From the NCBI GenBank assembly GCA_034421015.1, contig DAOUKT010000027.1:61214-125213 (forward strand): DNA of 64,000 nt, written 5' to 3'. The notes under the pieces are model-generated. The model was given only the letters and a program-made list of their open reading frames with translations, was not told where the DNA came from and did not search any database. The DNA is from DAOUJW01 sp034421015 (GTDB lineage Bacteria > Chloroflexota > Dehalococcoidia > Lucifugimonadales > UBA2985). Shown piece after piece: positions 41,099 to 49,602 of the stretch. The position numbers and the translations under genes are program-made. Each line of letters starts with the position of its first letter. Position 1 is the stretch's first letter.

Positions 41099-42100
41099 TT
41101 ACTCGCGCCTCCTGCGGTTGTCGTCCTTCCAGTAGTCCATCATCTCTTTCACGCGCCCGGCTGCCCTGTCGCCCAGCAGCATGCCGCCCATTGTCTCGGC
41201 AGTGGTGGGGATCTCCACTTTCGGATGCGCGGCTGGAGCGGTCACCTTGTTCTGGACCCACCTGTCCCGGGCCTCCCAAGCTGCGTCAAAGGCCTCGTAC
41301 AGGTCCTTCTCGCCGCCCTGCTTGACCAGGTTCCTGAAGCTGTACAGCTCCTTGATGTACTCGTCAATCCAGTGCACCAGGCCCTCCTGGTTGGTGAGAC
41401 AGATGTCCCTGTTCATGGACGGCTCCTGGGATGCCAGGCGACTGACGTCCCTGTAGCCGGTTGAGGCCAGCCTGGAGATCTCCGGCCACGACGGGCTGCC
41501 GGAGGTGAGCCTTGTGAGCACTGTTGACAGGACCATCGGCAGGTGGCTCACCGCGCCCACGAAGCTGTCGTGCTCCACGGGGTCTATGAAATAAGGCTTC
41601 GCACCCATCGACTCCACCATGGACACGACGGTGCTCATTGCGTCCTCTCCAGTGTTCCTTGCAGGCATAAGGCAGTACGTCGCCCCCTGGAAGAGATCGG
41701 CCTGGGCGGCATCCGGCCCCGCAATTTCCTTGCCGGCCATAGGGTGCCCGCCCACAAAGCTGACCTTGGAGGGCAGGTGCTCCTCCGCCCACTTGATGAC
41801 GGCGGCCTTGGTGCTGCCGGTGTCGGTGACGACGCAGCCGTCTTCAAGCTCAGGCGCGACCAGCTTGATAACCTCCTCCATCGACCTGATGGGAGTGGCG
41901 AGGATGACCATCTTCGCGCCTTCCACCGCCCGCAGCGGGTTGGACTCGGTCGAGTCGACGCCTCCCACCTTCTGGGCTCGGTTGGCAATGCCCCGGTCCC
42001 GGTCGCTCCCGACAATCTCGGCCTTTACCTGCGCCTTCTTGAGGGCCATTCCCACGGAAGTACCTATAAGGCCCGTTCCAATGATCGCTATCTTGTCCAC
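41099..42100 (-). CDS. tyrA: Prephenate dehydrogenase
   Basis: The 333-residue protein has a Rossmann start IAIIGTGLIGTSVGMALKKA, then DRDRGIANRAQKVG and DTGSTKAAVIKWA. It also has FVGGHPMAGKEIAGPDAA with the catalytic histidine, and VSHLPMVLSTVL in the dimerisation domain. It converts prephenate to 4-hydroxyphenylpyruvate. No ACT or chorismate mutase domain is fused. First gene of the run leading to aroA and gmk. Confidence 0.93.
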   Translation of the reverse strand: MDKIAIIGTGLIGTSVGMALKKAQVKAEIVGSDRDRGIANRAQKVGGVDSTESNPLRAVEGAKMVILATPIRSMEEVIKLVAPELEDGCVVTDTGSTKAAVIKWAEEHLPSKVSFVGGHPMAGKEIAGPDAAQADLFQGATYCLMPARNTGEDAMSTVVSMVESMGAKPYFIDPVEHDSFVGAVSHLPMVLSTVLTRLTSGSPSWPEISRLASTGYRDVSRLASQEPSMNRDICLTNQEGLVHWIDEYIKELYSFRNLVKQGGEKDLYEAFDAAWEARDRWVQNKVTAPAAHPKVEIPTTAETMGGMLLGDRAAGRVKEMMDYWKDDNRRRRE

Positions 42101-42143
42101 TGCGTGCCTCCTTGCGCTTGCGCCCCCGGTACGCCGTCCGGCG

Positions 42144-42902
42144 TCAGAGCGCGCGCCCCATTAACAACCAGCCTACCACATCGACAAGGGGATTTAGAAC
42201 CCTCCATAGCAAATTCCACCCCGTGAACAGGTCCAGGGCGATTACCCCCAACAGAATGGCCGGGCCTGTAGCCTCAAACCGGGCGAACTTCGCCGCCATC
42301 TCGTGGGAAAACGACCCGACTATCCCCAGCGCCACCTTGGAGCCGTCCAGGGGGAACAGGGGAATGAGGTTGAAGACGGCCAGGATGATGTTGTAGAAGA
42401 TGAGAAACCCAAGAAGGTCTGCCGCCAGCCCTTCCAGGCCCTGCCCCTGCAGACCCCGGAAGTAGAAGGGCGAGTGCCAGGGTATAAGCCCCAACCTTAT
42501 TGGCACGGCGCATATCGCCGCGGTCATCAGATTGGAAGCAGGGCCGGCGGCGGAGACTATGGAGATGCCCTGCCAGGAGTTGCCGTGCATCCGGGACGGG
42601 TTCACCGGCACGGGCTTGCCCCAGCCAAAGCCGACCAGCAGGAGCAGGATGGTGCCCGCCGGGTCAAGGTGCCTGACGGGGTTCAGGGTGAGCCTTCCGC
42701 GCAGGCGCGCGGTGTCGTCTCCCAGGCGGCTTGCAAGCGCGGCGTGGCTGAACTCGTGGATCGTCACGCCTATGAGAAGGGCGAGGCCGCCGGTGGCCAG
42801 GAACGTTATGAATACAACGACGAATGTCAGAGGGTCGTTGAAGAGGAGGTCTATATTTCTGAGTATCAATTTGCAGGGAGATGAGCTGTCGGATAAGGCC
42901 AT
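42144..42902 (-). CDS. Site-2 protease family (M50) membrane metalloprotease
   Basis: This 252-residue protein has five or so membrane segments. The zinc motif is VTIHEFSHAALASRLGD (HExxH), and the third ligand is in NLIPLFPLDGSKV. GPASNLMTA is another family mark. S2P-type proteases cut membrane-bound regulators. This short form lacks PDZ and CBS domains, like the FwdE/YwhC group of unknown substrates. The first 15 residues are polar. A TATAAT overlaps the ATG, so the true start could be later, but no better site is visible. Confidence 0.88.
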   Translation of the reverse strand: MALSDSSSPCKLILRNIDLLFNDPLTFVVVFITFLATGGLALLIGVTIHEFSHAALASRLGDDTARLRGRLTLNPVRHLDPAGTILLLLVGFGWGKPVPVNPSRMHGNSWQGISIVSAAGPASNLMTAAICAVPIRLGLIPWHSPFYFRGLQGQGLEGLAADLLGFLIFYNIILAVFNLIPLFPLDGSKVALGIVGSFSHEMAAKFARFEATGPAILLGVIALDLFTGWNLLWRVLNPLVDVVGWLLMGRAL

Positions 42903-43001
42903 TATACAGGCGGCACGGGGTCAAGGCTATTGGCATGACGGCGCGGCCACGGCCCTCCGGCTTGACTCGACGTGGACGGCAGCGTCTACAATGACTCACC
43001 C

Positions 43002-43478
43002 ATGAGCACAGTCAGGCACTTCACCGCTACCGGATTCGTCGTGCACGACGGCGCAGTCCTCCTCCACTGGCACCGGAAGGTCATGGAGTGGCTCCCGCCG
43101 GGCGGCCACATAGAGGAGAACGAGGACCCGGTACAGGCAGTGCTGCGCGAGATTGCCGAGGAGACCGGCGTTTCTGCGGAGGTTGTCCCGACGGGGGAAG
43201 TCGTAGACGTGGAGTATCCGGCCCAGGTGCAACCTCCCTTCACCATCATGGTGGAGGACATCCACGACCCGGTGGACGGCTACCACCAGCACATAGACAT
43301 GATCTACTTCTGCCGCCTGCTTGGGTCTCCCCTTCCCTTGAACGACGGCTGGCTCTGGGTGACCAGGGCTGAGCTGGAGTCCAGCACGCCCCTTGAGGCG
43401 GAAGGCGCTCCGGCCCAGCCGCCACCCGAAGACGTGAGGCTGCTGGCGCTGAAGGCCATTGACCTGATTTCACGCTGA
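43002..43478 (+). CDS. Nudix hydrolase
   Basis: The 158-residue protein contains the Nudix box from GGHIEENEDP through LREIAEETGV, a complete GX5EX7REUXEEXGU. It starts MSTVRHFTATGFVVHDGAVLLHWHRK. It cleaves nucleoside diphosphates linked to another moiety; the substrate is unknown. TTGACT at 42962 and TACAAT at 42987 form a possible promoter with a 19-base spacer, leaving a very short leader. The selA gene follows in the same direction. Confidence 0.9.
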   Translation: MSTVRHFTATGFVVHDGAVLLHWHRKVMEWLPPGGHIEENEDPVQAVLREIAEETGVSAEVVPTGEVVDVEYPAQVQPPFTIMVEDIHDPVDGYHQHIDMIYFCRLLGSPLPLNDGWLWVTRAELESSTPLEAEGAPAQPPPEDVRLLALKAIDLISR

Positions 43479-43533
43479 GGCCGTCCTCAACCCGCGTATG
43501 CTAGAATGGGCCAAGTCTCAGGAGAAGCGTGAC

Positions 43534-44901
43534 ATGGCCACAGGCTATCGCAGCATACCCAGCGTTGAGAAGCTACTCTCGGACGGCCGCGTCCGTGAGC
43601 TTGTCGACGTCTACTCCAGGGAGCCGCTGGTCTATCTCATACGGCAATCGCTGGAGCGCGTCCGGCAGGAGATAGCGGAGGGCCACGATTCGCCCTCCTT
43701 CGATGACATAGTGAATGGTATAGCCGCCCAAGCCGCCTCCCTCTGGCGCCCCAAGCCCAGGCGCGTCATCAACGCAACGGGCGTGGTGCTGCACACCAAC
43801 CTGGGCCGCTCCCCCCTCAGCGACGACGCCGTGGAGGCCATGCAGCAGGCAGCGATGGGCTACACCAACCTGGAGCTTGACCTGGAGGACGGCGCGAGGG
43901 GCTCACGCCAGTCCCACGTCGAGTCCCTGGTATGCCAGGTAACCGGCGCGGAAGCGGCCTTGGTGGTCAACAACAACGCCTCGGCGGTGCTGTTGGGCCT
44001 CTCGGCCATTGCCGACGGCAGAGAGGTCATTGTGTCCAGGGGAGAGGCCGTGGAGATCGGCGGCGGCTTCCGCATCCCCGACGTGCTGCGTCAGAGCGGC
44101 GCGACACTGGTGGAGGTGGGCACGACCAATCGCACCTACGTGGCCGACTACGAAAACGCCACGACCCCCGATACGGGGGCGTACCTCAAGGTCCACACCA
44201 GCAACTTTCGCGTCACGGGGTTCACCCACGAGGCGACTGTTGCGGAGCTGTCGGCCCTTGGCGCGAACCGCGAGATTCCAGTCCTCCACGACCAGGGCAG
44301 CGGCTGCCTCCTGGACACTACGCGGTTCGGGATGGCCGCCGAGCCGTTGGTGCAGGACAGCATCGCGGCGGGGGCAGACCTGGTATTCTTCTCAGGCGAC
44401 AAGCTCCTGGGAGGCCCACAGGCAGGCATCGTGGTGGGCAAGCGGCCTTTGGTCTCGCGGCTGGCGCGGCATCCCCTGGCAAGGGCAATGCGCATCGACA
44501 AGCTGAGCCTGGCGGCGCTTACCGCGACCCTGCTCCACTACCTGAAGGGCGAGAGCCTGGAGAAAATCCCCATCTGGAGGATGATATCAACTCCCGCCGA
44601 GGCGCTAAAGGCGCGGGCCGAAGGCTGGCAGAAGGCCGCAGGAGACGGGTCCCAGGTGATCCAGGGCCTGTCCGCCATTGGAGGCGGCAGCCTGCCGGGG
44701 GAGACCCTTCCGACCTGGCTGCTTTCAATAGGAGCCAGAGAATCGCCGGAGGGAGCGCAGGGACTGGCCAAGCGGCTGAGGGATGCCGAAACGCCGGTCA
44801 TCGCCCGGATAGAGGACGACCGCGTGCTCCTCGACCCCCGGACGGCGCTTCCGTCGGAGGAGGACGCCCTGCTCGCGTCGCTGAAGTCGGCGCTGGGCTA
44901 G
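43534..44901 (+). CDS. selA: L-seryl-tRNA(Sec) selenium transferase
   Basis: This 455-residue PLP enzyme has an N-terminal YRSIPSVEKLL domain, then RVINATGVVLHTNLGRSPLS, GYTNLELDLEDGARGSR and VNNNASAVLLGLSA. Further on are LVEVGTTNRTYVADYE, HTSNFRVTGFT and FFSGDKLLGGPQAG, with the PLP lysine. It converts Ser-tRNA(Sec) to Sec-tRNA(Sec). I chose the ATG at 43534, with AGGAG before it. selB, selD and tRNA-Sec are not in the window, but a UGA-containing selW-like gene at 58266 shows the pathway is used. Confidence 0.96.
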   Translation: MATGYRSIPSVEKLLSDGRVRELVDVYSREPLVYLIRQSLERVRQEIAEGHDSPSFDDIVNGIAAQAASLWRPKPRRVINATGVVLHTNLGRSPLSDDAVEAMQQAAMGYTNLELDLEDGARGSRQSHVESLVCQVTGAEAALVVNNNASAVLLGLSAIADGREVIVSRGEAVEIGGGFRIPDVLRQSGATLVEVGTTNRTYVADYENATTPDTGAYLKVHTSNFRVTGFTHEATVAELSALGANREIPVLHDQGSGCLLDTTRFGMAAEPLVQDSIAAGADLVFFSGDKLLGGPQAGIVVGKRPLVSRLARHPLARAMRIDKLSLAALTATLLHYLKGESLEKIPIWRMISTPAEALKARAEGWQKAAGDGSQVIQGLSAIGGGSLPGETLPTWLLSIGARESPEGAQGLAKRLRDAETPVIARIEDDRVLLDPRTALPSEEDALLASLKSALG

Positions 44902-44910
44902 CAGGCCGAG

Positions 44911-46158
44911 CTACTCAGTGAATCGCCTGAACACCGTGCAGGTGTTCTGCCCGCCAAACCCGAATGAGTTGGACAGCGCAACATCGACCCTCTGCTGGCG
45001 CGCCGTGTTGGGCACGTAGTCCAGGTCGCAGGACGGGTCCGGGTTCTCCTGGTTCACGGTTGGGTGAATGACCCCGTCCAGGATGCTCTTCACGCAGGCC
45101 ACGGCCTCCAGCGCGCCCGCTCCGCCCAGGGCGTGACCCACCATGGACTTGGTGGAGCTTATGGGCACCTTGTAGGCTCCATCCCCAAAGATGGTCTTGA
45201 TTGCCATTGTCTCAATGGCGTCGTTGAGGGGAGTGGAAGTGCCGTGGGCGTTGATGTAGTCGATTGCCTCCGGGGGCACTTCGGCGTCCGCCAGCGCCCA
45301 GCGGATGGCCCTGGCCGCGCCCTCGCCGGTCTCGTCCGGCTGGACGGCGTGGAAGGCGTCGCAGGACGTGCCATAGCCCGCCACCTCTGCCAGGATTGTC
45401 GCGCCCCTGTCCAGGGCGTGCTCCAGGCTCTCCAGTATCAGGATGGCCGCGCCCTCCGCAGGAACGAACCCGTCCCTTTCGGCGTCGAAGGGGCGGCTGG
45501 CCTTCTGCGGCTCCTCGTTGCGGGTGCTCAGGGCCTTGAGGATGCAGAAGCCGGAAAGCCCAAGCTCGCTGATGCCGGCCTCGGTGCCGCCCGACAGCAC
45601 GACGTCGACGACGCCGCGCCGGATGGCCTCGGCGGCCTCGCCTATGGACTGGTTGGACGCCGCGCAGGCGGTGATGACGGTGGAGTTGTAGCCCTTGGCC
45701 CCAAAGACGCGGGCGATGTTCGCGGCCGCCATGTTGGGCAGAATCATAGGGATGAAGAAGGGGTTTATCTTCATGCCGCCCTTGGCGAGCATGTCCTGGC
45801 ACGTCTCCTGGGTTGTGGGCAGGCTGCCGATGCCGGTGCCCAGCAGCACGCCCACCCTCTCCTGGTCCTCATTGGCCAGGTCCAGGCCTGCGTCCTCAAC
45901 GGCCATGTGCGCCGAGGCCAGGGCCAACTGGCTGAAGCGGGCCATGCGGCGGGCCTCCCGTGGATTGACGTAAGCGCCGGGGTCGAAGCCCTTGACCTCT
46001 CCGGCTATCTGACACGGGAATGGCGACGGGTCACACAGGGTCATGGGCGTTATCCCCGACCTTCCGGCCACCAGGCCGTCCCAGAACTCCTGCACCGTGT
46101 TGCCAAGCGGGGTGACTGCCCCCATGCCCGTAACTACAACTCGCTTCCTGTCATTCAT
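44911..46158 (-). CDS. fabF: Beta-ketoacyl-ACP synthase II
   Basis: The 415-residue condensing enzyme has the nucleophile in TACAASNQSIGEA, histidines in INAHGTSTPLND and SMVGHALGGAG, and ends NSFGFGGQNTCTVFRR. It begins RVVVTGMGAVTPLGNTVQEFWDGLVAGRSG. It elongates acyl-ACP with malonyl-ACP. It is last in a run of epimerase, folC and fabF. No acpP is adjacent, unlike the common acpP-fabF pair. Confidence 0.95.
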   Translation of the reverse strand: MNDRKRVVVTGMGAVTPLGNTVQEFWDGLVAGRSGITPMTLCDPSPFPCQIAGEVKGFDPGAYVNPREARRMARFSQLALASAHMAVEDAGLDLANEDQERVGVLLGTGIGSLPTTQETCQDMLAKGGMKINPFFIPMILPNMAAANIARVFGAKGYNSTVITACAASNQSIGEAAEAIRRGVVDVVLSGGTEAGISELGLSGFCILKALSTRNEEPQKASRPFDAERDGFVPAEGAAILILESLEHALDRGATILAEVAGYGTSCDAFHAVQPDETGEGAARAIRWALADAEVPPEAIDYINAHGTSTPLNDAIETMAIKTIFGDGAYKVPISSTKSMVGHALGGAGALEAVACVKSILDGVIHPTVNQENPDPSCDLDYVPNTARQQRVDVALSNSFGFGGQNTCTVFRRFTE

Positions 46159-46206
46159 AGAATCTCTCCAGATGTCGTGATTGTTTGCTCGCAGACGGCG
46201 TCGCCT

Positions 46207-47583
46207 CTAGCCGCCCGCGGCCGTCGATGTGGGCTGTGCCTCGATCACAGGGTACAGCTCCGGTTCAATCCCCTTGATGATCTCCCTGACTTCCGCAGCC
46301 ACGAAGAGTGAACCCGTGGTCAGGATGAGGTCTCCCTCTTGAGCGACGTCAGCGGCCACGTCCAGCGCGCTTGCTACGTCCTCGGCCTCGCGAATCCTGT
46401 CCGTGTAGGCCGCGAAGGTCTGGGCGATGCGCTCCGGGGAGGCGGCTCTTGGGTGACGCGACCTCGTCGCTATGACCACCCTTGCATCCAGCTTTGCCAG
46501 CTCCTCCACAAGGCCGGGCAGGTCCTTGTTGCCGGACACCCCGACAATCAGCACCACCCGCCGCTCAGGGAATATCTCTTTAACGGCCTCCACAATGCGG
46601 CCCGCGGAGTGGGGGTTGTGGGCGCCGTCCACCATCAGCAGCGGCTCCCTCTGCAGCACCTCCATCCGGCAGGGCCACTCGACCCGCCTGAGACCCTCCC
46701 GGACGTGCTCAGGGCTAATCTTCAGGCCGCTTTCCACGAGAGATTCGACGAGGCCCACGGCCACGCCCGCGTTCTCCATCTGATACCTGCCCAGCAGAGG
46801 CAACTCCAGGTCGTAGCGTCCCCCGGGTGTTTGCAGGGTGAACCTCTGGCCGTCCAGGGATGCGCCGCCCTCCTCCCAGGTGATGTCCCTTCCAACCTCG
46901 GTGAGGGCACTGCCCGCACGTTCAGCGACCTGCCGTATGACCGCCAGGGCCTCCGGCTTCTGGGGAGACGTGACCACGGGGACGCCCCGCTTGATGATGC
47001 CGGACTTCTCCCCGGCAATAAGCTCGATGGTGTCGCCCAGGACCTCCGTGTGGTCCAGGCCAATGGAAGTTATGCCGCAGACCAGCGGCTGCACGACGTT
47101 GGTGGTGTCCAGCCTGCCGCCCAGGCCAACTTCGATCACGTTCGCGCCCAGGCCGCGGGCGCGGAAGTGGTGGAACGCCATCGCCGTGAGCAGCTCGAAG
47201 AGGGTCACGCGACCGTGGCCGTCGGCGACCACCCTCTCCAGGGTGGGCCATAGCTCTTCAACAAGGCCAGCGAAGTCCTCCTCCGGCACCGGCTCACCGC
47301 CCACGCGAATCCTCTCGCGGAAGGTGTGCATGTGGGGCGACGAGAACATCCCGGGGTTGTAGCCGGCGGCCGTCAGCACAGACGACACCATCGCCGAGGT
47401 GCTTCCCTTGCCCTTGGTGCCCGCAATGTGGACTGTGGGAACGCCCAGGTGCGGGTCGCCCAGCGTCTCCAGGAACGCCCCAATCCTGCTGAGGTCGTAA
47501 CGGGGCTGCTGCCCCGGGATGGTGCTGGGACGCTCGTAGTCCACCAGCCCCATTACTCTGTCAATGGCCTCTCTATAGTCCAT
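46207..47583 (-). CDS. folC: Folylpolyglutamate synthase/dihydrofolate synthase
   Basis: The 458-residue Mur-ligase family enzyme has HIAGTKGKGSTSAMVSSVL (P-loop), FSSPHMHTFRERI and EVGLGGRLDTTNVV, then TSIGLDHTEVLGDT and VDGAHNPHSAGRI. It adds glutamate to folates. The start lies 7 bp after the upstream epimerase gene. The end QPTSTAAGG is low complexity. Domain order and length are normal. Confidence 0.94.
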   Translation of the reverse strand: MDYREAIDRVMGLVDYERPSTIPGQQPRYDLSRIGAFLETLGDPHLGVPTVHIAGTKGKGSTSAMVSSVLTAAGYNPGMFSSPHMHTFRERIRVGGEPVPEEDFAGLVEELWPTLERVVADGHGRVTLFELLTAMAFHHFRARGLGANVIEVGLGGRLDTTNVVQPLVCGITSIGLDHTEVLGDTIELIAGEKSGIIKRGVPVVTSPQKPEALAVIRQVAERAGSALTEVGRDITWEEGGASLDGQRFTLQTPGGRYDLELPLLGRYQMENAGVAVGLVESLVESGLKISPEHVREGLRRVEWPCRMEVLQREPLLMVDGAHNPHSAGRIVEAVKEIFPERRVVLIVGVSGNKDLPGLVEELAKLDARVVIATRSRHPRAASPERIAQTFAAYTDRIREAEDVASALDVAADVAQEGDLILTTGSLFVAAEVREIIKGIEPELYPVIEAQPTSTAAGG

Positions 47584-47590
47584 GTTCCCC

Positions 47591-48538
47591 CTAGTGGTCC
47601 CTTAGCCGCTTGGGAGTGAAGCCAAGGGCGATTCTGAGGGAGTCCAGCCGGGACGCGTCCCGAATGTACCCAATGCTGCCGGCCAGAGGACGGGGCCTCA
47701 TTCGGAAGTTCCGCTCAACCGAGTCCAGGGCCGTCACGTTGTCCAGTGACAGCATCTCCAGCTGGCTCGTGGTTGCCGGAGGGTTGGGCAGGACCTTCTC
47801 CATCACCCTGGTCATGGCCCTCATCAGCCCCGTGGACAGGTGCAGCTTGAGCCGTTTGACTCCCAGTGTTCTGGATATTATATCCAAAATTTCGTTGTAC
47901 GATAGGTGGTCTGGCCCGCCAACTTCGATAATTCTGCCGGTGAAGCGCGGGTTGCCCGCCACCGCAGAGACGATCCCGCCCACCTCCTCCACAGAAATGG
48001 GCTGGAACCGGACCCGGCCGTTCCCCGCAACGGGCACCACCGGAAACGCCCTCACGACACCGGCCAGGGTGTTGATGAACTCGTCGCCCGGGCCGAAAAG
48101 GATGGAGGGTCGGATGATGGTGTAGCCCACGCCGCCGTTGATAACCTCCTGCTCGCCCTGCCACTTGGAGTTCAGGTACGGGTAGGCCGGGTTCTCCTGC
48201 ACCCCGATGGCGCTGACGTGGACGACGTGCCGGACGCCCGCCTCACGCGCGGCGGCCACAACGTTAGCCGTGCCCTGGCGGTTGATGAGGTCGAAGGTGC
48301 TGCGGCCCTTCTCCCGTATGATGGCCACAAGGTGCGCGATCGCGTCGACACCCTTCATCGCATCCTTGAGGCTGGCGGGGTCCAGAATGTCGCCATAGGC
48401 CAACTCTACGCCGTAGCTGGTGACGATACCGGCCCTGGACGGGCTGCGCACGAGGCATCGCACCGACTCTCCCCGTGTGCGAAGGGCCTTGACCACGTTC
48501 CTACCCAGGAAGCCGGAGGACCCGGTGACCAGAATCAT
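47591..48538 (-). CDS. NAD(P)-dependent sugar epimerase-like protein (NDUFA9-type SDR)
   Basis: The 315-residue atypical SDR starts MILVTGSSGFLGRNVVKAL. It has RCLVRSPSRAGI, DAIAHLVAIIREKG and HVSAIGVQENPAYPYLNSKWQGEQ (Y-x3-K replaced by the NxKWxGE form typical of NDUFA9/ubiquinone-associated members), then TIIRPSILFGPGDEF. AAGGAGGTGGC precedes the ATG at 48538; the frame extends upstream without a site. Family members attach to complex I or act on quinone-related substrates. Confidence 0.88.
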   Translation of the reverse strand: MILVTGSSGFLGRNVVKALRTRGESVRCLVRSPSRAGIVTSYGVELAYGDILDPASLKDAMKGVDAIAHLVAIIREKGRSTFDLINRQGTANVVAAAREAGVRHVVHVSAIGVQENPAYPYLNSKWQGEQEVINGGVGYTIIRPSILFGPGDEFINTLAGVVRAFPVVPVAGNGRVRFQPISVEEVGGIVSAVAGNPRFTGRIIEVGGPDHLSYNEILDIISRTLGVKRLKLHLSTGLMRAMTRVMEKVLPNPPATTSQLEMLSLDNVTALDSVERNFRMRPRPLAGSIGYIRDASRLDSLRIALGFTPKRLRDH

Positions 48539-48747
48539 GCCACCTCCTTGTGGAGACGCCCTTGATTCAAGCGTAGCAGAGGGTATGGGGGGTGTCAACG
48601 CGGGCGGCGACTTGCCGCTGGTGTGTACAGCCGGACAGCCCTTCAAACGCTCCGCGTATCGTTATAGAATACTGATGGCGTGACCATTCCTGCGCAGGGA
48701 GACCTTTGAATAACTGCGGCATTGTCTCCAAGAGAAGTGTTCCAACC

Positions 48748-48854
48748 GTCATTCTGAACGGAGCTTTGTGGAGTGAAGAATCCAAAGCCTCTGTCCGCAA
48801 AGCTGCCGTACCTTGAATGACACGCCTTGGATTCTTCGCTGCGCTCAGAATGAC
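48748..48854. repeat. 107-bp fold-back element (copy B)
   Basis: It starts GTCATTCTGAACGGAGC and ends with GGATTCTTCGCTGCGCTCAG then AATGAC, the same termini and the same length as copy A at 36805. The middle differs. A partial end (GTCATTCTGAGCCGAAGGCG) is at 54190. The 20-bp palindrome follows 14 bp later. Confidence 0.8.
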
Positions 48855-48868
48855 CGTGTTTGGCAACC

Positions 48869-48888
48869 ACTCCTGCGCAGGCAGGAGT
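48869..48888. repeat. 20-bp palindromic repeat, copy 2 (inverted orientation)
   Basis: ACTCCTGCGCAGGCAGGAGT, identical to the word at 38269-38288, in the same orientation and also preceded by ACC. It lies immediately downstream of the 107-bp element. Confidence 0.8.
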
Positions 48889-48960
48889 CCAGAGCGCCCG
48901 TGATGGCATCCGCTAGACCTCTGCCTACGCAGGGGCGGTTTCACAATCTGGAGCAAGTCA

Positions 48961-49575
48961 ATGATAACTCTGTCTCCGCACAACCCGAAACTGGAAGCGC
49001 TCCTCGACGCCATGCCCGCCGGCCTGAAGCAGCACGCGGCCACCGTGCGGGAGAAGGCGCTGGAGCTCGCGGCCATTCACGGCGTTGACGCCGCCAAAGC
49101 TGAGATCGCCTCCACCGCCCACGACGTAGCCCGGGCCATGAAGGAAGCCGACCTGATCGAACGGGCCGAGGCCTACGGGCTGCCGGTGCATCCGGTGGAG
49201 CGCCGGGTGCCGGTGCTGCTCCACGGGCCGGTAGGGTCTGAGATGCTGAGACGGGACTGCGGGATAGAGGACCCGGAGGTGCTGGAGGCCGTCTACTGGC
49301 ACTCCACCTTCAACCGGGGCCTGGGGCCGGTGGCCAAGATAGCCTTCCTGGCCGACAAGCTGGACGAGCGCAAGTCCGGCAGGTACCCGTTCCAGGACAG
49401 GGTCGACAAGCTGGCAAGGGAGAGCCTTGACGCCGCCGTCCTGGCTTTCGTCCAGGAGGAGATAGCGTCGCTTCTGAGGGCGGACCAGCTCATACACCCA
49501 GCGTCCATCGAGGGCCTCAACTACCTGCTGGAGTCCTCCGACCATGCGCCCCGCGGAACTGATCCACGCCATTGA
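48961..49575 (+). CDS. HD domain protein (YqeK-like)
   Basis: The 204-residue protein has the HD motif in STAHDVARAMK, LLHGPVGSEMLRRD, and EAVYWHSTFNRGLGPVAKIAFLADKLDERKSG. These correspond to YqeK's metal-binding histidines and aspartates. YqeK-type proteins hydrolyse diadenosine tetraphosphate. The N-terminal NPKLEALLDAMPAGLKQHAATVREKALELA fits. There is no neighbouring nadD or rsfS gene, where yqeK usually lies. The lipoprotein gene starts 27 bp later. Confidence 0.82.
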   Translation: MITLSPHNPKLEALLDAMPAGLKQHAATVREKALELAAIHGVDAAKAEIASTAHDVARAMKEADLIERAEAYGLPVHPVERRVPVLLHGPVGSEMLRRDCGIEDPEVLEAVYWHSTFNRGLGPVAKIAFLADKLDERKSGRYPFQDRVDKLARESLDAAVLAFVQEEIASLLRADQLIHPASIEGLNYLLESSDHAPRGTDPRH

Positions 49576-49602
49576 GCTCAGTTTGAACTGGAATCCGGCG
49601 GC

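Larger units (their letters stand above)
48539..48960. other. Intergenic region filled by repeats
   Basis: No gene was found between the epimerase and the HD protein. The 107-bp fold-back element (48748-48854) and the 20-bp palindrome (48869-48888) occupy its middle. GGAGCAAGTCA at the end is the ribosome site for the HD gene. Confidence 0.6.
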
